From positions 229,825,591 to 229,889,590 of the forward strand of contig OY728143.1 in the NCBI GenBank assembly GCA_963277665.1: 64,000 bases of DNA, given 5' to 3'. Positions within the stretch are counted from its first letter, which is position 1. Each line of letters opens with the position of its first letter. The position numbers and the translations under genes were made by a program. The stretch comes from Viscum album (taxonomy: Eukaryota > Streptophyta > Magnoliopsida > Santalales > Viscaceae). The notes below the pieces were generated by a model. That model was not told the origin of the DNA. It made no database searches and saw only the letters and a program-made list of their open reading frames with translations. Below, in pieces: positions 37,941 to 50,559 of this stretch.

Positions 37941-40480
37941 TTAGTTTAGTTTTTCTTCAAAAATAACAAATTTGATAAATTAATTTTTCAGACAGACATA
38001 ATATTTTTATGGAAAAAATTTAATTATTATAATAGACAAATGTATTATTAATAATGTTTATTTTAAAGAAATATTATGATTGAAATACTATTATTTAAAT
38101 TTAATTGTTATTTTTTAAGTGTTATAAATTTCATTCTGCATCTTACTATGCATTTTCTATGCACTATTATTTTTAATAAATAATTTTTTAATAAAAAAAT
38201 TTAAATAATCATAATTAGTGAGTTATTACTATAAAATTAACATAATTTTTTAGTCATCACATCAAAGTTATGTTACATCTAATTTATGATAATTTTCTAA
38301 AATATTATTTTATGGTGATTAGTAATAATATAATTTTGAGTTTTTGGTATTTTTATTGGAATCCTAATGATGTAATAATTATTATAAAATTCTAGTAGAA
38401 TCTTATTTATTAGAATAATGTAATAGGTTTCAATAGTGTCCAATATGGTAAGAAAATATTATGGCCATGCCTATCATTTTTCAAATACCACTACTAAGGT
38501 ATCCAAGGATACCAATAAAAAAATCCCTCACCTTTTTAAATACCCACCCATTTCTCCATTATAATTCTTAAAAAATTTATCCTATAGGAATATATGATAT
38601 TTTAACCTCCTAATGAGTCCTCTAAAGGTGTATTAATTCCTCCATGGTCCCAATCCTTGATTTTTAGTAGTTACTCTTCGAGATAAGGGAAATCTCTAGT
38701 CCTTTTTTCATTTCATATTCTATTTTTATGTGGCATGCCATTAAAATTTTAATACTATGTTATTTTTTATATTTATTCAATCCCTTTACATTATTATGAG
38801 TTTATGATGAATGTGATACCATTTCCCCTCTCTTTTATAAGTTTTATAAATCCATGTTTCATACCCATTATGCAAAAAAATTAACTTTTAAAAAATTATC
38901 TCCTTTTATTAAGAAATTATTTTGTTTTGTTTTGATAGTAATCATACCTATTTATTATGTAGGGGTATTCTCATTGATGTAAAAATGTTTGATTTTATTC
39001 TGGGATTAACAACCATGAAACTCGTGTTCATATTCTATGGGGTTAAAATGGAAAAAGGATCTTATTTTTATGAACTTTTTAAAACACCAGGATTTTGATA
39101 GGAAACACATTTCTTTATTTCTCCATTATGTTTTTTAGGAAATATTTAAGTATTATTTATGTGGGTTAAATTAATTAATACATATGAATGGTTTTCTCTG
39201 ATAATGCTCCAACTCATTGGTATAGAATTTAATCTCTAGAGATGAAAATATTTATGATACCTTTGTGAATAATATTGGTAAATTTTATGATACCTCAGTG
39301 ATTATCCTTGGTGATATTCATAATAATTAATAAAATGAATATTTTAGACACATTTAAAATTTATGATTCATGTTTTTATTACTATCATATGCATATTTAT
39401 CATTCCTTTATTTATTTCCTCATGTTATTATTCATATTCCCCAAGATCATAATTAAACTAAATCCCTTGTTTCCCCTTAAAAGGCATTAGGATCACCATT
39501 TCCTTTAATTAATGTACCATGGTTATTTTATGAAGTATTGATATATTGTGTGAACCAATGTAGAATCCATTAACATTGAATAGATGAATTTTTTATGATT
39601 TCATATATTATGCACCTGGTTTCCATGAAACTAAACATTAAAACATCCTATGTTTTGTACAATGTAAATGAAAAGTTATATAATAAATATGTAGGATTCC
39701 ATAGTTGGTATAAAATTATGGTGTAGTTATTTATGGAAATTAGGATTCTAAATATTTTGGAGGAACCTTAGGGACAAGTTAAAATAGTAGAAGAAATCTT
39801 GTTATTTTAGTGATATATTAATTAAGTAGTTTCTACATAATGAAGTCCCTATATAGAAATGAAAAGGTTGATGTGGCTCTATAATATATATATCTAGGAG
39901 TAAAACCCAAAAAACCAACTCTAAGAATGACTCAAATGGGTACTATTTCAAGGAAACGAGCCTTGCCGCACTCCTAGTTTGACACTCCCAGAGTTTATTT
40001 TTGGTTAATTAGATGATTTTTATGAACCATTTTAAAGGATTTATATAAATTTTAATTGTATTTAAAGAATACCATATTTAAGAATGATGTTTTAAGACAT
40101 TATATTCTTTTATAATTATAATATTATTAAATGAAACATGTTTCTCATTAAGGTATTCTTCTTTTATAAAATGGTGGGAAAGAAGAGAAGTCGCGCAAGT
40201 CGTGACCACAAAGGACCAGACAATAATGACATTCTGATGCAATGTGGAATGGAAAACTTGATGAGATTTATTATTCAACTATCCTGGGTTATGGGAAATA
40301 ACTAAAACCATGCTGATGGACCAGATTATCCTTAATGGGAACTACATTTTTTTTTATTTTTTATGCATCAATGACCACCTTCTTTAAGTGGATCTACTAA
40401 CCTAGTGATTTATGAAGAGTAGATAATATCTATAGAAAATTCCTTTTATGTACTCTATTATTAGAAACAAGAGAAAGTCA
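37940..40480 (+). other. Probable remainder of the 5' LTR and leader
   Basis: AT-rich and non-coding. By position it should be the rest of the 5' LTR plus the PBS. A TTTTTAAATACCCACCC stretch near 38,536 could be an eroded promoter. No PBS could be called; CTATTATTAGAAAC near 40,455 is the nearest resemblance and is too weak. Short open frames have no family similarity. Confidence 0.45.
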
Positions 40481-40499
40481 CTTTGGATGTGTACCTTTT

Positions 40500-41215
40500 A
40501 TAGAGATAAGCTAATCAGTGTTAGACAGTGGTTAAAAAGATGAATCCAATTGTGGAGAATGAATATATGTAGTGGGAAGAGTTCAATGGAACAATTTTTA
40601 GAAAATATTTTACCTCATTCAATGAGAATGAAAATTTAGGTGGAATTTATTAAGCTTAAGTAGATTGAAAATAAATATATTGGAAACTATGGGATGAACA
40701 TCACAAGATATTCACATTAAACCTATATATTTTTCATGTATTGTAATGGGAAGGTTAATATATTTTCAATGGACTAATACCTCTTCTACGAAAGAATCCT
40801 TCCAACCAAGACTATGAAAACTATGAGAATATCGTGAAGAGTTATATGAAATTGGAACCAGAGTTAGGATATATGTATTGGTCCCATATATCAAATGAAA
40901 TGAAGAAATATTTAGAGCCAAAATTGGGGAGGATCTTTGAGCAAGGAAGATGAGGAAAGAAAGTGAAACATTCCACATGAAACAAATGTGGGAAAAAGCA
41001 TTCTAGGAACTATTTTCTTTAGAATTGGAAGTGATACAAGCGTTGAAGAGAAGGTTATATTATTCAGAACATTCATTGTGAGGTGAAGCCCCAACTTCTC
41101 TATAATAATGAATAAGGGAATATGGTGTAGGACCTGCCCAAAGTCCAATACTTCAAGTGGGGGTATCTTGGGTGATTTTCCAATCATTGTCCAAAAAAAA
41201 GTTAATGAAGGAAAA
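40500..41215 (+). pseudogene. gag remnant of the second gypsy element
   Basis: A frame near 40,530-40,650 reads WEEFNGTIFRKYFTSFNENE, the retrotransposon gag W-x-x-F...Y-F signature. Further on, at about 40,755-40,950, comes a NGPIPLLRKN stretch and then ISNEMKKYLEPKLGR. At about 40,960-41,000 a Lys-rich stretch with NKCGKKH looks like the remains of a CCHC knuckle. Stops interrupt every block. Antisense open frames over this stretch are shadows. Confidence 0.7.
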
Positions 41216-41439
41216 TAACCATCCAAACCATCATAGTATAGGGTATAAAGGATTATTTTTTTGCTATCTATATGGATTATTTTAAGGCTCCAAATGATGT
41301 CGTGGCATGTACTCTTATTTTTCCCTCAAAGTATGCAAGTACGTCATTTTATTCTTGTTCTACACATACCTTTAATTCTTCATAATTTATAATGAATATA
41401 GAATTAATCCCTAATCTTCTTTTTGTTGAGTTTTTATTA

Positions 41440-43085
41440 ATGAATCGTGGAGGGATTATCCAAGCATCAACATTGTACGAAAACTCCAGTATTCACATGG
41501 GCGAGCACAATCTCATCAAATATCTAGTAGTCCTTCCCATGTTGGAATTCTACATTATACTATGAATGTAATCACTATAAATTTATAATTCTAAGATCAA
41601 ATATAGAAGAAAGGAAATCTCAAATGTCTTCATTATATAATCTAAAGTTGTTTTCAAGGGAGATATATCTCGACTAGAGCTTTGCCTATAAGTTCAACCC
41701 ATACACTTTTTTATAAATATGATTGGTGAAGATGAAAAAATAAATTAATATATAAGAATATAAAATGTCCCCATTTTTAGGAATAAATTGATGTATTTCT
41801 TGAAGAGTTACATAGACCTCCCCTATAAAGAGAGGTATATTTCTCTATTGAACTCAAGCATGGATCCAAGATTATATAAAAGACCCTATATAGAATGAAA
41901 AATGTGGAGACAAAGGAATTGAATAAATAACTCCAAGAACTTTTGGAGAATGTCTTTATCCAGAAAAGTTTTTCTCCTTGGGGATGACCTATGATAATTA
42001 TGAAGATGAAGGGTGGATCAATGAGATTATTCATTGATTATAGAGAAGTGAATGGGATCATAGTGAAGAACAAGTACCATATTATGAGAATTGACGATTT
42101 ATTTTACCAGATTAATGGACCCGAATTCGATCTGGTTTTCATCAACTAAGGGTGATGAAATAATATATTCCAAATAACATCATTCAATCGTGATATGTAA
42201 ATTATGTGTTTTTTGTTATATAATTTTTCTTGACTAACGATCCTTCTATTTTAGGTATTTGATGAATTGATTCTTTATGGACTACCTTGATAACTTTGCG
42301 GTAGTTTTTATTGATGATATTATGATATATTTCAAAAGACATGATGAGTATGAGGATAATATAAGTGTTATATTTCAAACTTGGAGGAAGGATAGACTAT
42401 TTAGAGTGTCCATAAATTGTGAATTTTAGTTACAACTAGATTCATTCTTGGGGGACATTGTAATCAAAGATGTAATTTTAGTTGACCCTATAAAAATAAT
42501 GGCTGTGGAGGAGTATACTCATCCTACAATAGTAACTGAGATTTATAGTTTCCAAGGATTACATGGATATTATATGACTTTTGAGGTGAATGTTTCATGG
42601 ATTTTTAGTCCACTAACCAAGGAAACGCGAAAAGGGTTCAAATTCATTTAGACAAAGGAGTGTGAAGAATGTTTCCAAGATTTGAAGAAGAAATTGGTTA
42701 CTGCACCTGTGTTAACTCCACCCTCTATCAAAGAAGGATTCATTATTTTAAACTATTCATCTCTAAAAGGTATAGGGTGCATCCTCATAAAAAATGACAG
42801 GGTGATTGCTTATGCATATCGATAGTTGAAGCCTCATGAGACGGAATATATTATTCATGGCCTAGTGTTGGCTGTGTTTTTTTCTCTAAATATATGGATA
42901 CACTATATTTATGGGTAGAAATCTGACATATACAAAGACCATAAATTTTTTAAGTATATTTTCATGAAAAATGAATTGAACATGAGACAAAGGATATGGA
43001 TATAAAATATTAAATAATATGATTTTCCAATTAATTATCATCCTAGAAGAACAAAGAATGTCACTAATTCATTAAGTTGGAAAGA
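41440..43085 (+). pseudogene. Protease-end, reverse transcriptase and RNase H of the second gypsy element
   Basis: RT starts near 41,850 with ELKHGSKII and continues as ELLENVFIQKSFSPWG, MRLFIDYREVNGIIVKNKYH and MRIDDLFYQINGPEFDLVFI, typical of gypsy RT. FFLTNDPS stands where FGLTNAP is expected. The active site FIDDIMIY at about 42,309-42,332 keeps both Asp residues. RT C-terminus and RNase H follow, with the FQDLKKKLVTAPVLTPPS block, the GIGCILIKNDRVIAYAYR-stop-LKPHE block, KDHKFFKYIF and LNMRQRIW, ending in NSLSWK near 43,083. The TAG at 42,823 replaces the usual Gln codon. The protease active site was not found. Confidence 0.92.
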
Positions 43086-43319
43086 CCCTATTGTGATGGA
43101 AGTATTGAGGATTCAAAGAGTTTATTTGATCAAAGACATATTCAATATAGAAATGTGAAATGTAATGAAAAGGGTATCATCAACCCTATCCCAAATGGTT
43201 TCTCATCCATCATTATAGGAGAATATAATTAAATATCAATGAGAAGATCCTTTTTTATAGAAGAATTTAGAGGTTATTAAGAATGGGAAGTTTATTAAGT
43301 TCAATATTGATCGAGAATG

Positions 43320-44630
43320 TGTACTGAAGTTTCATACAAGGCTCTGTGATACATCTATTACAAAAAATAAATAAGGAGTTTATGGATGAAGCTCATAGCT
43401 CTACTTTTTCTTTATATCATAGAAGAACTAAAATGTATATGGACCTTCGTGGTCATTATTGGCTGGATAACATGAAAAGGGATATTGTCAACAACACTAC
43501 AAGGTTCTTGGTGTGTCAACTAGTGATGGAAGAGTGAAAAATTCCTAAAGTGCTATTACAACCACTATCCATACCAACATGGATGTGGGATAATATCACT
43601 GTGTACTTTTTTACTAGTCTTACAAAAACACCCAAAGGAAATAATGTGATATGGGCTATAGTGGATCATCTCACCCATACATCCCATTTTATCTCTATTC
43701 AGGATGACTTATATCTTGATCAACATTGCATGACATATGTAAAGGATGTTGTGATGATTCATGGTGTTACACTTTATATCTGATATGATCATTATTCAAG
43801 GATAACATCAAAATTCTAGAGATGTATTCAATATACTCTCAGAACTGAATTGAATTTCAGTATGGACTAACACCCTCAAATTAAAGTCCAATATGAATGT
43901 ACTATTTAGACACTTGATTACATGCTGAGAACATGCTCCACAAAATTTGAAGGTGGATGGGTTAGACATATCCCATTAATATAGTTTTAATTCAACAATA
44001 TATTCCATTCAAGTATTCAAATAGAACCCTATGAAGCTCTATATGGAATGTGATGTAGAACACCTACTTGTTGGGATTAATCACGTGGTATAGAGCTTCT
44101 TGGGCCTGATCTTGTGAAAGGGATGATCTAAAATTTTGATTCCATACAAAAATATATAAAGGTTGAATAGTTTCAGAAGAAGATCTATGACGAAAACTAT
44201 CGAAGGGACTTGAATATTAATGTTGGCAACAAATTATTCGTTCAAACATCTCCTTGGAATAGATACATGTGGTCTGGGAAGAAATGGATGCTCTTCCCCG
44301 GGTAAATTTTCTCCTATGAAATACTTGATCACATAGGAGGAGTGGACTATCATATTTAACTTAATCTAAATATTTCTCATGTTTATGATAATTTAAACAT
44401 AACCCTATTGAGGAATCACATACATGATAGTTCACATGCACTAAATTTTGAGGTTGTACAACTAGAACATGACCTCTCTTATGATGATTATCAGGTAGAG
44501 ATCTTTGACCATAGAGACAAGGTTCTACCCAACAAGACTATCAAACTTTTTAGAGTGTTGTGGAGGAAGCACATATAAGAAGAATCCATATGGGAACCAT
44601 AGGAAAAAATGGGGAAAAAGTACCCACATC
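43320..44630 (+). pseudogene. Integrase with chromodomain-like tail, second gypsy element
   Basis: The zinc-binding HHCC part reads EAHSSTFSLYHRRTKMYMDL, then GHYWLDNMKRDIVNN; the first Cys of the CxxC pair has become Arg-Phe context (TRFLVCQLV). The core starts with a PTWMWDNITVYFFTSLTKTP block in which the expected Asp of MDF is Tyr, followed by VIWAIVDHLTHTSHFI and VVMIHGVTLYI. The SDRD and PQTDGQSE parts survive only in traces (QYGLTP-like wording near 43,860). The tail near 44,380-44,620 keeps LRNHIHDSSHALNFEVVQLE, the chromodomain-like NKTIKLFRVLWRKHI and ESIWEP, then KKYPHLYSID. Confidence 0.9.
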
Positions 44631-44678
44631 TATACTCAATTGATAAAATAAGTTAAAATTTCAAGGAAAAAATTTCCC

Positions 44679-44687
44679 AGGGGTGGA
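44679..44687 (+). other. Probable polypurine tract of the second gypsy element
   Basis: AGGGGTGGA directly follows the end of the pol reading and precedes the region matching the 5' LTR start. Confidence 0.6.
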
Positions 44688-45140
44688 ACAATGGTATGAC
44701 TAGAAATTTTTGAATGATAATGGTTTCCCAAAAAATGTGTGTTATATTATTTTTCCCTGAAAAAAACTATATCTCTTTAATAATGATGTGGGTATAATGT
44801 TTTGACCATTAGGTTTCGACTGTTATATGATAATTCGTCAATATGGCTCACGGAAACAATACTATTAATAATAATTTTACCTTCATAATCTATGTTAAAA
44901 ATAAACTAAGATAGTGGATAATTATTGCTGAAAGAAAAATCGATGGCCTCATTCAGTAGATGCATTCTATATGAAGACCATTTTTCAGAACATGAGAGGG
45001 AGTTACTCCTTTGATATTCTCTCTTCACCAAGCCCAATCAGAGCTTCCGCCTGTTAATCTTGAACAGATTCACCTATGGGTTAAGTTCGTGTTATTGGAG
45101 ATTACCACTCAAGTGTTATTATTCGAGAATCCCCATGAGT
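44686..45140 (+). repeat. 3' LTR start of the second gypsy element
   Basis: Aligns with 37,485-37,935 in the same order of words. Beyond 45,140 the alignment is lost while the base composition becomes less AT-rich, which suggests truncation by or recombination with the neighbouring element. Confidence 0.72.
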
Positions 45141-48100
45141 CTATCACTATCACACACCTCACCCTTTGTTTGAATGTAGGTGATTTTTGACCTGATTAGA
45201 ATCGTATCGAGGGACGATGAAATGGGACAACAGATATTGACCAATTTTATGTTATTATAAATGCTTTCACATATAGTATGATGTACTCAAATGATCTCTA
45301 ATGGGTTTATTCGTGGACCCAGAAACTCCCAAAGACCCATGTATCCTCGATTCATGAACCTGCTTTCCCACGACAGGCACTAATTGGATGATGATTTGGC
45401 CAACGAAACTTAAGGACTCCATTGGTCGATCAGATGGGATCTCGGGCTCCTCACTCACTTTTGGATGGACTTATTTTATTATTTTAGAATCTATTATAGA
45501 TTTTAGCAATGTTAAAATGTTCGTGAATGCTTGGTTCTTTCCCAAAAACGTGTTTGCATATTACCCCTAGGTTACATGGTTAACCATATATATTCATGGG
45601 TTTGGAATTACTGAGACGAAGCTAGTTTAATCCCAATGATGAGGTTCTATGGAGTCTATAATAATACATAGTGGATGGAAATAACTTCAATATCTGGATC
45701 AAACCCATAAGATTAGTTACCTACACATCCTCATGAGAGGAATCAGAATCCACATAGTTCGGTGCCACTTAACTGATCACATCAAATTTTATGTTCATGT
45801 GACGGGGACCCAACCATGCAGTATTAGCATCATGAGGAAAGGACGTATATAAGGATGATTCCTAATTAGGATTTTGTCAGGGACTTACACCAATGTGGCC
45901 CAAGATGCTCAGGAGAGGCATGGTCTCATAGGTGGATATGGCCCTACCATGGATATGGCCTGAGGAACACTATGGTGATTTGGTTGTTGGGTATGGACCT
46001 TAGGGAGGCTTCCTAAGTTTTCTAGTAAGGTGGGAATTAAAGCCATTATAGTTTGGATTGTGTTGGGGATTATACCTTAAAGTGGGCCCTATTTTTAGGG
46101 GAATTAATGGGGATATTCCTTTGAAAATTACCCCCTTATGATTTGGTATTTTGAAAGGCATCCTACATATATTTTTTAGAGTAGGAATCAGAGTTATCGT
46201 AGTTCATTTGGTGGGAATACTCATAGAGGCTTACCATGTTTCTAGAACCATTATAAGGATATCAACTCATGATGGAATAAAGTATTTATTGGGGGTTACA
46301 CTTAAAAGGAGGCCCATTTTTTTGTATTATGCAAGTGTAATAACTAATTCTGATATCTAAGTCCACATGGGTCAAACTCGATGTAGGAAATAAGAAAAGG
46401 TAGTGGATGTGGACATCAAACGTTCAACTTCTTCTTTTGAAAGAAGGTATTATAGCCCAAATGGAGGGAGAGTGAGAGAGAGAGAGGATTTGAATATACC
46501 AATTTCATCTCCCGTGTTCATATCCAGGATAGTCATGTTCAAAAGTCTATCTAAAAATGTCTTTGGATGACCGTAAGAAGAGAATAAGCACCACTTCCCA
46601 TGGATTTGTTAGGGCCTTGTATGGGGTAAAATTCCCTAAAATGAGTTCTAGGAAAGGGGTGAAGCATTTATGCTTGTCAAAGGGAATGAAGGAATGATCC
46701 CTTTGGCTCATCACTGTCACTCGTTGAATGAAAAATCCATTGATACCATTGATCCCTAGAACAGGGAGGTTCATATTAGTATTCCAAGGATGGACACTGG
46801 GTTCCTAAGATAATGTAAACATAGATACTATCTAGGGGCCCAAACCATTTATAGAATTAGCGATGTTACTCCACATACCATGGGTATGTTATCTTAAAAA
46901 GGCATGATGATGCGCCTGAAAATTTTACCATACATGTCTTGTGTCATTGGAATGGGATTTGTCCTGATGAAAATGTATTGCTTAGTATATGGGATTCATA
47001 GGATTTGATAGTAATGGAAGGGAATGATCATGGTAAAATGAAATAAATCTCATAGGTAACCCATTCCATGTACCACTTGTTCATATGGAATGGGGTACCC
47101 TCTAGATTACGTAGTGCGATGCGGGTGGAGGGGTCATCCGCATACCGAGGTGGTATTTGGAAATTGATGTAATCTGCATACCAAGGTGATACACAGTCCT
47201 AGATGTGGTATGTATATCGTAGAGGTACTTGGCCTTAGGTGTCATTCGCATACCGTGGTGGTCTGTGAAGATGGAGACCATCCATGAAATGGATTGATAC
47301 TAGGGGCAGGGTTTCATCCACATAGAGGTGTACTATTCGGTACCATTTATAAAAGAATGGGAATATGTGTTGTGGTTCATAGTAAGTTAATCCACGAAAG
47401 GATTAAGTTTCTTGATTCTCCAACTAGGTTTACAAGTTTTACCATATTATTATCCTTCATACATTTTATGGTTAACAGTGTGTTTATACCTACTGAAAAA
47501 TGTTCATGGTTCCATACTTCGTTGATTGTTCACTTTCAAATCCATCCATTTGTATAGTCCATGCACTCAGAAAATTGAACTATCTTCTTATTTTTTTAGT
47601 TCCCTTGGTGGTATTTTTATAGAGTGTTGGGGAATATGTATTTAGGGTCACATGGCACCTTTTGAAGAAGTCCATGGAGGGATCATTAGACTCCTGGATG
47701 AATTAGCCAACTATTGTTCAAGGTGGTGTGGTTCAAGGTAGTGGAAGTCATCACCTCAATATCGTGAACAATGTGGTTCTCAGGATTCTTCTAACCCTAC
47801 ATATTCCCTGAATTTCTCAGTCTGTGGGGATGGTATGCAGGGAATTTTTTCTCTGTCGTGTTTTCACCAACGACATGTTTGGCAGAATTATGGTGTTCTA
47901 TTATGACCTCATCTCTGAATTTTTTGGTCTGTAGTCCAACACTTCACTATCCATCATTTTACAGCCTACCCTTGTACCACTTGGTTTGAGGTCTGAATCT
48001 TCTACGGACCCTTCCCGGTAACCATTACGTAGAATAGTTTGGGTCCTTTTACACATTGTATTTAATTAAACATCTCCACCAATTTTCACCCCCACACACA

Positions 48101-48790
48101 TATCTTTTCTTTATAAATTTGAGGATGTATTTCCCTTCCCATTGTAGATTTTTTGGAACCCTAAAAATGCCCCCATAAGGGTGGGGTCTAGTCAGAATGG
48201 AGAGGAGGCTATTCTGATGTAGAAAATGACCCCAAACAGAACCTGTTTCATGTATAAAGGTGGACCCATTAAGGGGACCACACCTATGTATATGGGGGAT
48301 ATGTCATTTGTAATTTACATGGTTTATTGGTTAAAATTCCTCCACAATGTACTCTCATATTTTCTTTCATCCATGTACTAACACTTTAATGAAATTCATC
48401 ATCCAAAAACCACACTTTTTATTCCTCGAACTGCATATTTTTCACACTTATCTCAGTCACTATAAAACTCTTTAATCGGTGAAGAAAACTATGGAACATT
48501 AAAATATATATTTTAATTTCAATGTAGTAAGATTCCACATGGCTTGACTATCCCGTAGACATAACATCAAGCCAGTGAACTGAACATTAAATTTCCAAAT
48601 CGAACATTAAACCTTCGAACTGTGAACATAGATTACCGTATAGCATGTCTTTATTCATGGCATTCCCATTCTATGAACTGATCAATTCGCTGGCCAATAA
48701 TTTGTGAGCCAACATCTTGCGTGGCATTCCACGAACTGTTGGTTCATGGGGAATAAAAATCATAAACCAGTCCTAGGCTTTAGTATTCAG
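45140..48790. other. Unassigned interval, possible Tat 3' LTR or ORF leader
   Basis: Less AT-rich than the 14-40 kb part. Open frames such as 45,388-45,570 (+) and 47,294-47,557 (+) are short and unlike any known family. A GA-rich patch lies at about 46,464-46,487 and a pyrimidine tract near 48,130. No paired LTR is in the window to prove an LTR here. Confidence 0.4.
47129..47265. repeat. Short degenerate repeat, three units
   Basis: TCCGCATACCGAGGTGG, TCTGCATACCAAGGTGA and TTCGCATACCGTGGTGG occur near 47,129, 47,171 and 47,246, with a weaker TATGTATATCGTAGAGG between the last two. Confidence 0.7.
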
Positions 48791-48794
48791 ATCC

Positions 48795-49500
48795 ATGCTT
48801 TGGTTGAATTCTTGGGTCATTTTCAATTCTTTCCTTTATTCCAATCATTTTAATTGGACTGACCCTTTATGTGTTCTTTTTGTTTTTCATGATGAAAACG
48901 ATCTCCCTCAAGCCATCTTGGATGATACAATTGTTTTTGATGTTGTCTCCACTCCCCTTTCAACTACCAATGACAAATATAAGGCTATGGAAAATGATAT
49001 AGATGAAAAAATCTCTGTCTCCACACTTTATGAGTCTTTAGCAAATTTACTCACTATGGGTCTGAGGTAATATCTTATCTCAAACAAGCTTCCCATTTAT
49101 GGATTTATCCTGCTATCTAATACACTTATCCCTGAGCCACATGTGGTTTACCAACCCACCACCAAGAAATTGAATAGAATAATTCCTAAATCTCTCATCT
49201 TGTAGTCTAGATGATTATTACTGAAGGATACCACTAGTGGGACCTCGTTGAACTATGTCCCTCAGACATTAGAGGGGTCATGAAGAAAGGTGGAATAAAT
49301 GGCCCATTTTTACCATAGAATTTCTCATAGATTACTAGAAAATGAAAAACATGATGGGTTCTTCAAAATGGGACCTTCTCTATGGGGGTTCATTGCGTTT
49401 AGATTGAAGGTATCCCTTATGGGTCCATCAATGATGTGAAAAATCCAGTTCAAATTACTGACCATGGGGCTACATCAAGCCCTTTGGATAACCCATACAT
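48795..49500 (+). pseudogene. N-terminal part of the antisense ORF remnant
   Basis: An open frame of 91 codons from 48,795 is acidic in its second half (DDTIVFDVV, NDKYKAMENDIDEK). It continues, with stops and shifts, towards the PMD-like block. I recognise no separate domain. It is placed with the following block because of shared strand, compatible spacing and similar base composition. It might instead be unrelated filler. Confidence 0.35.
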
Positions 49501-50260
49501 ACACTCATCGAACTAGCTCCCCCATATCTTAGCTTTTGAGTACAAGGATTCTTGACACCAATATGTTTTATTTGATCTGTGGGGAGGTTGGCATCATCCA
49601 TTGCGATGCTCGACTGATTTTAGGGGTCCCCATTTTCTAGGATATGTATGATGAGTTTAAAACACCTTCTTCCTCCTAATATGACGACGATAGGACTCCC
49701 CTTTGGGTAAAATTATCATTTCCCAGGCAGATAAAATTTCAGGGAAATTTGAATCCTACCGAAAGAGTACATCTCCTTCTTAAAGTGGATTGATGCATTT
49801 TCCAAGCATAGTGGCTTAGAGCCTAATGTTCATATACCTAGGTCTTATCCGTCCAACAAAACCCATAGGTGAGTCGGTTCCTACTATCCTACCTTAGAGA
49901 GGGGCCGATTCTGTGAATGGTAATGGGAAATCGTCCTTCATGTGGACCATTTTTTTGGGTTGGCAACCATCTTGGTCAGGGTTTTGAGTGAGTGGCTCTT
50001 ACCATCACAAGACTATGGAGGTTCGAGATTCACAACCTTTGTCATGGTGGCTTAGATGGATATATAAAAATGTATATACATGGTCATTCATATATTGACC
50101 ATAATATAATTCATAATGGCATAGATCAGCAAAGGAATGTCACCTCAGTGGATAATTGGACACTCCAAATCATTTAGGGTTGGATCAGGTCCCACATAGT
50201 ATGCTAAAAATTTATCAATTCCTTGTCAATTCCTTAATATATTCTCTATCCATATCATTA
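49500..50260 (+). pseudogene. Plant mobile domain (PMD)-like block, antisense to Tat pol
   Basis: Frames near 49,530-49,670 read ILDTNMFYLICGEVGIIHCD, then ARLILGVPIF-stop-DMYDEF. These resemble the PMD block with a W/D-x-x-T/N-x-F start, GE, then LxGLPI and YDE. After shifts, 49,775-49,830 reads LKWIDAFSKHSGLEP, and 49,960-50,060 reads VRVLSEWLLPSQDYGG then FTTFVMVA. This is close to the LS-x-W/F-V-LPS...TFVMA stretch of PMD proteins carried by plant retroelements. PMD proteins include MAIN/MAIL1 of Arabidopsis, which act in nuclear silencing; a function of the retroelement forms is unknown. The ORF is broken by many stops. A profile search is needed for certainty. Confidence 0.55.
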
Positions 50261-50559
50261 GAGCACTTGTGGGGTAATTCTGGTAGCCTGGGCTACACAA
50301 GATAAAGAGGAATACCAGACTAAAAAGAATGATCGAGAAATGATAGCTCGAATCGACTACAATGGTTGATTAATATATCATCCTTAGGATTCCCCCACTA
50401 GTACTATTGTGAATTCCAAATCCGAAGACGTTTTTAACCGAGGCTACCTTTTTCATTTAGGGATGATATCTTGGTTTCCCATATTGATGAGGATATTCTT
50501 TGAAAGGAATGAGTGCTTTGAATATTTAGATGCCAGTTTGACTATATTTTAATGTTGTT

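Larger units (their letters stand above)
37485..45140 (+). mobile_element. Degenerate Ty3/gypsy chromovirus, second copy (Tekay-like)
   Basis: Matched LTR segments at 37,485 and 44,686 flank a plus-strand gag-pol with all enzymes recognisable in gypsy order. Unlike element 1 it retains the RT palm and most of the integrase. The C-terminal integrase ending and PPT placement are of the Tekay/Del kind. The 5' LTR should extend to roughly 40.4 kb, but only its first 450 bp can be matched to the 3' copy. The 3' LTR appears cut near 45,140, where the next element begins. Confidence 0.85.

Noticed and set aside
40912..41226. 104-codon minus-strand open frame
   Set aside because: Antisense shadow of the second gypsy element's gag region.
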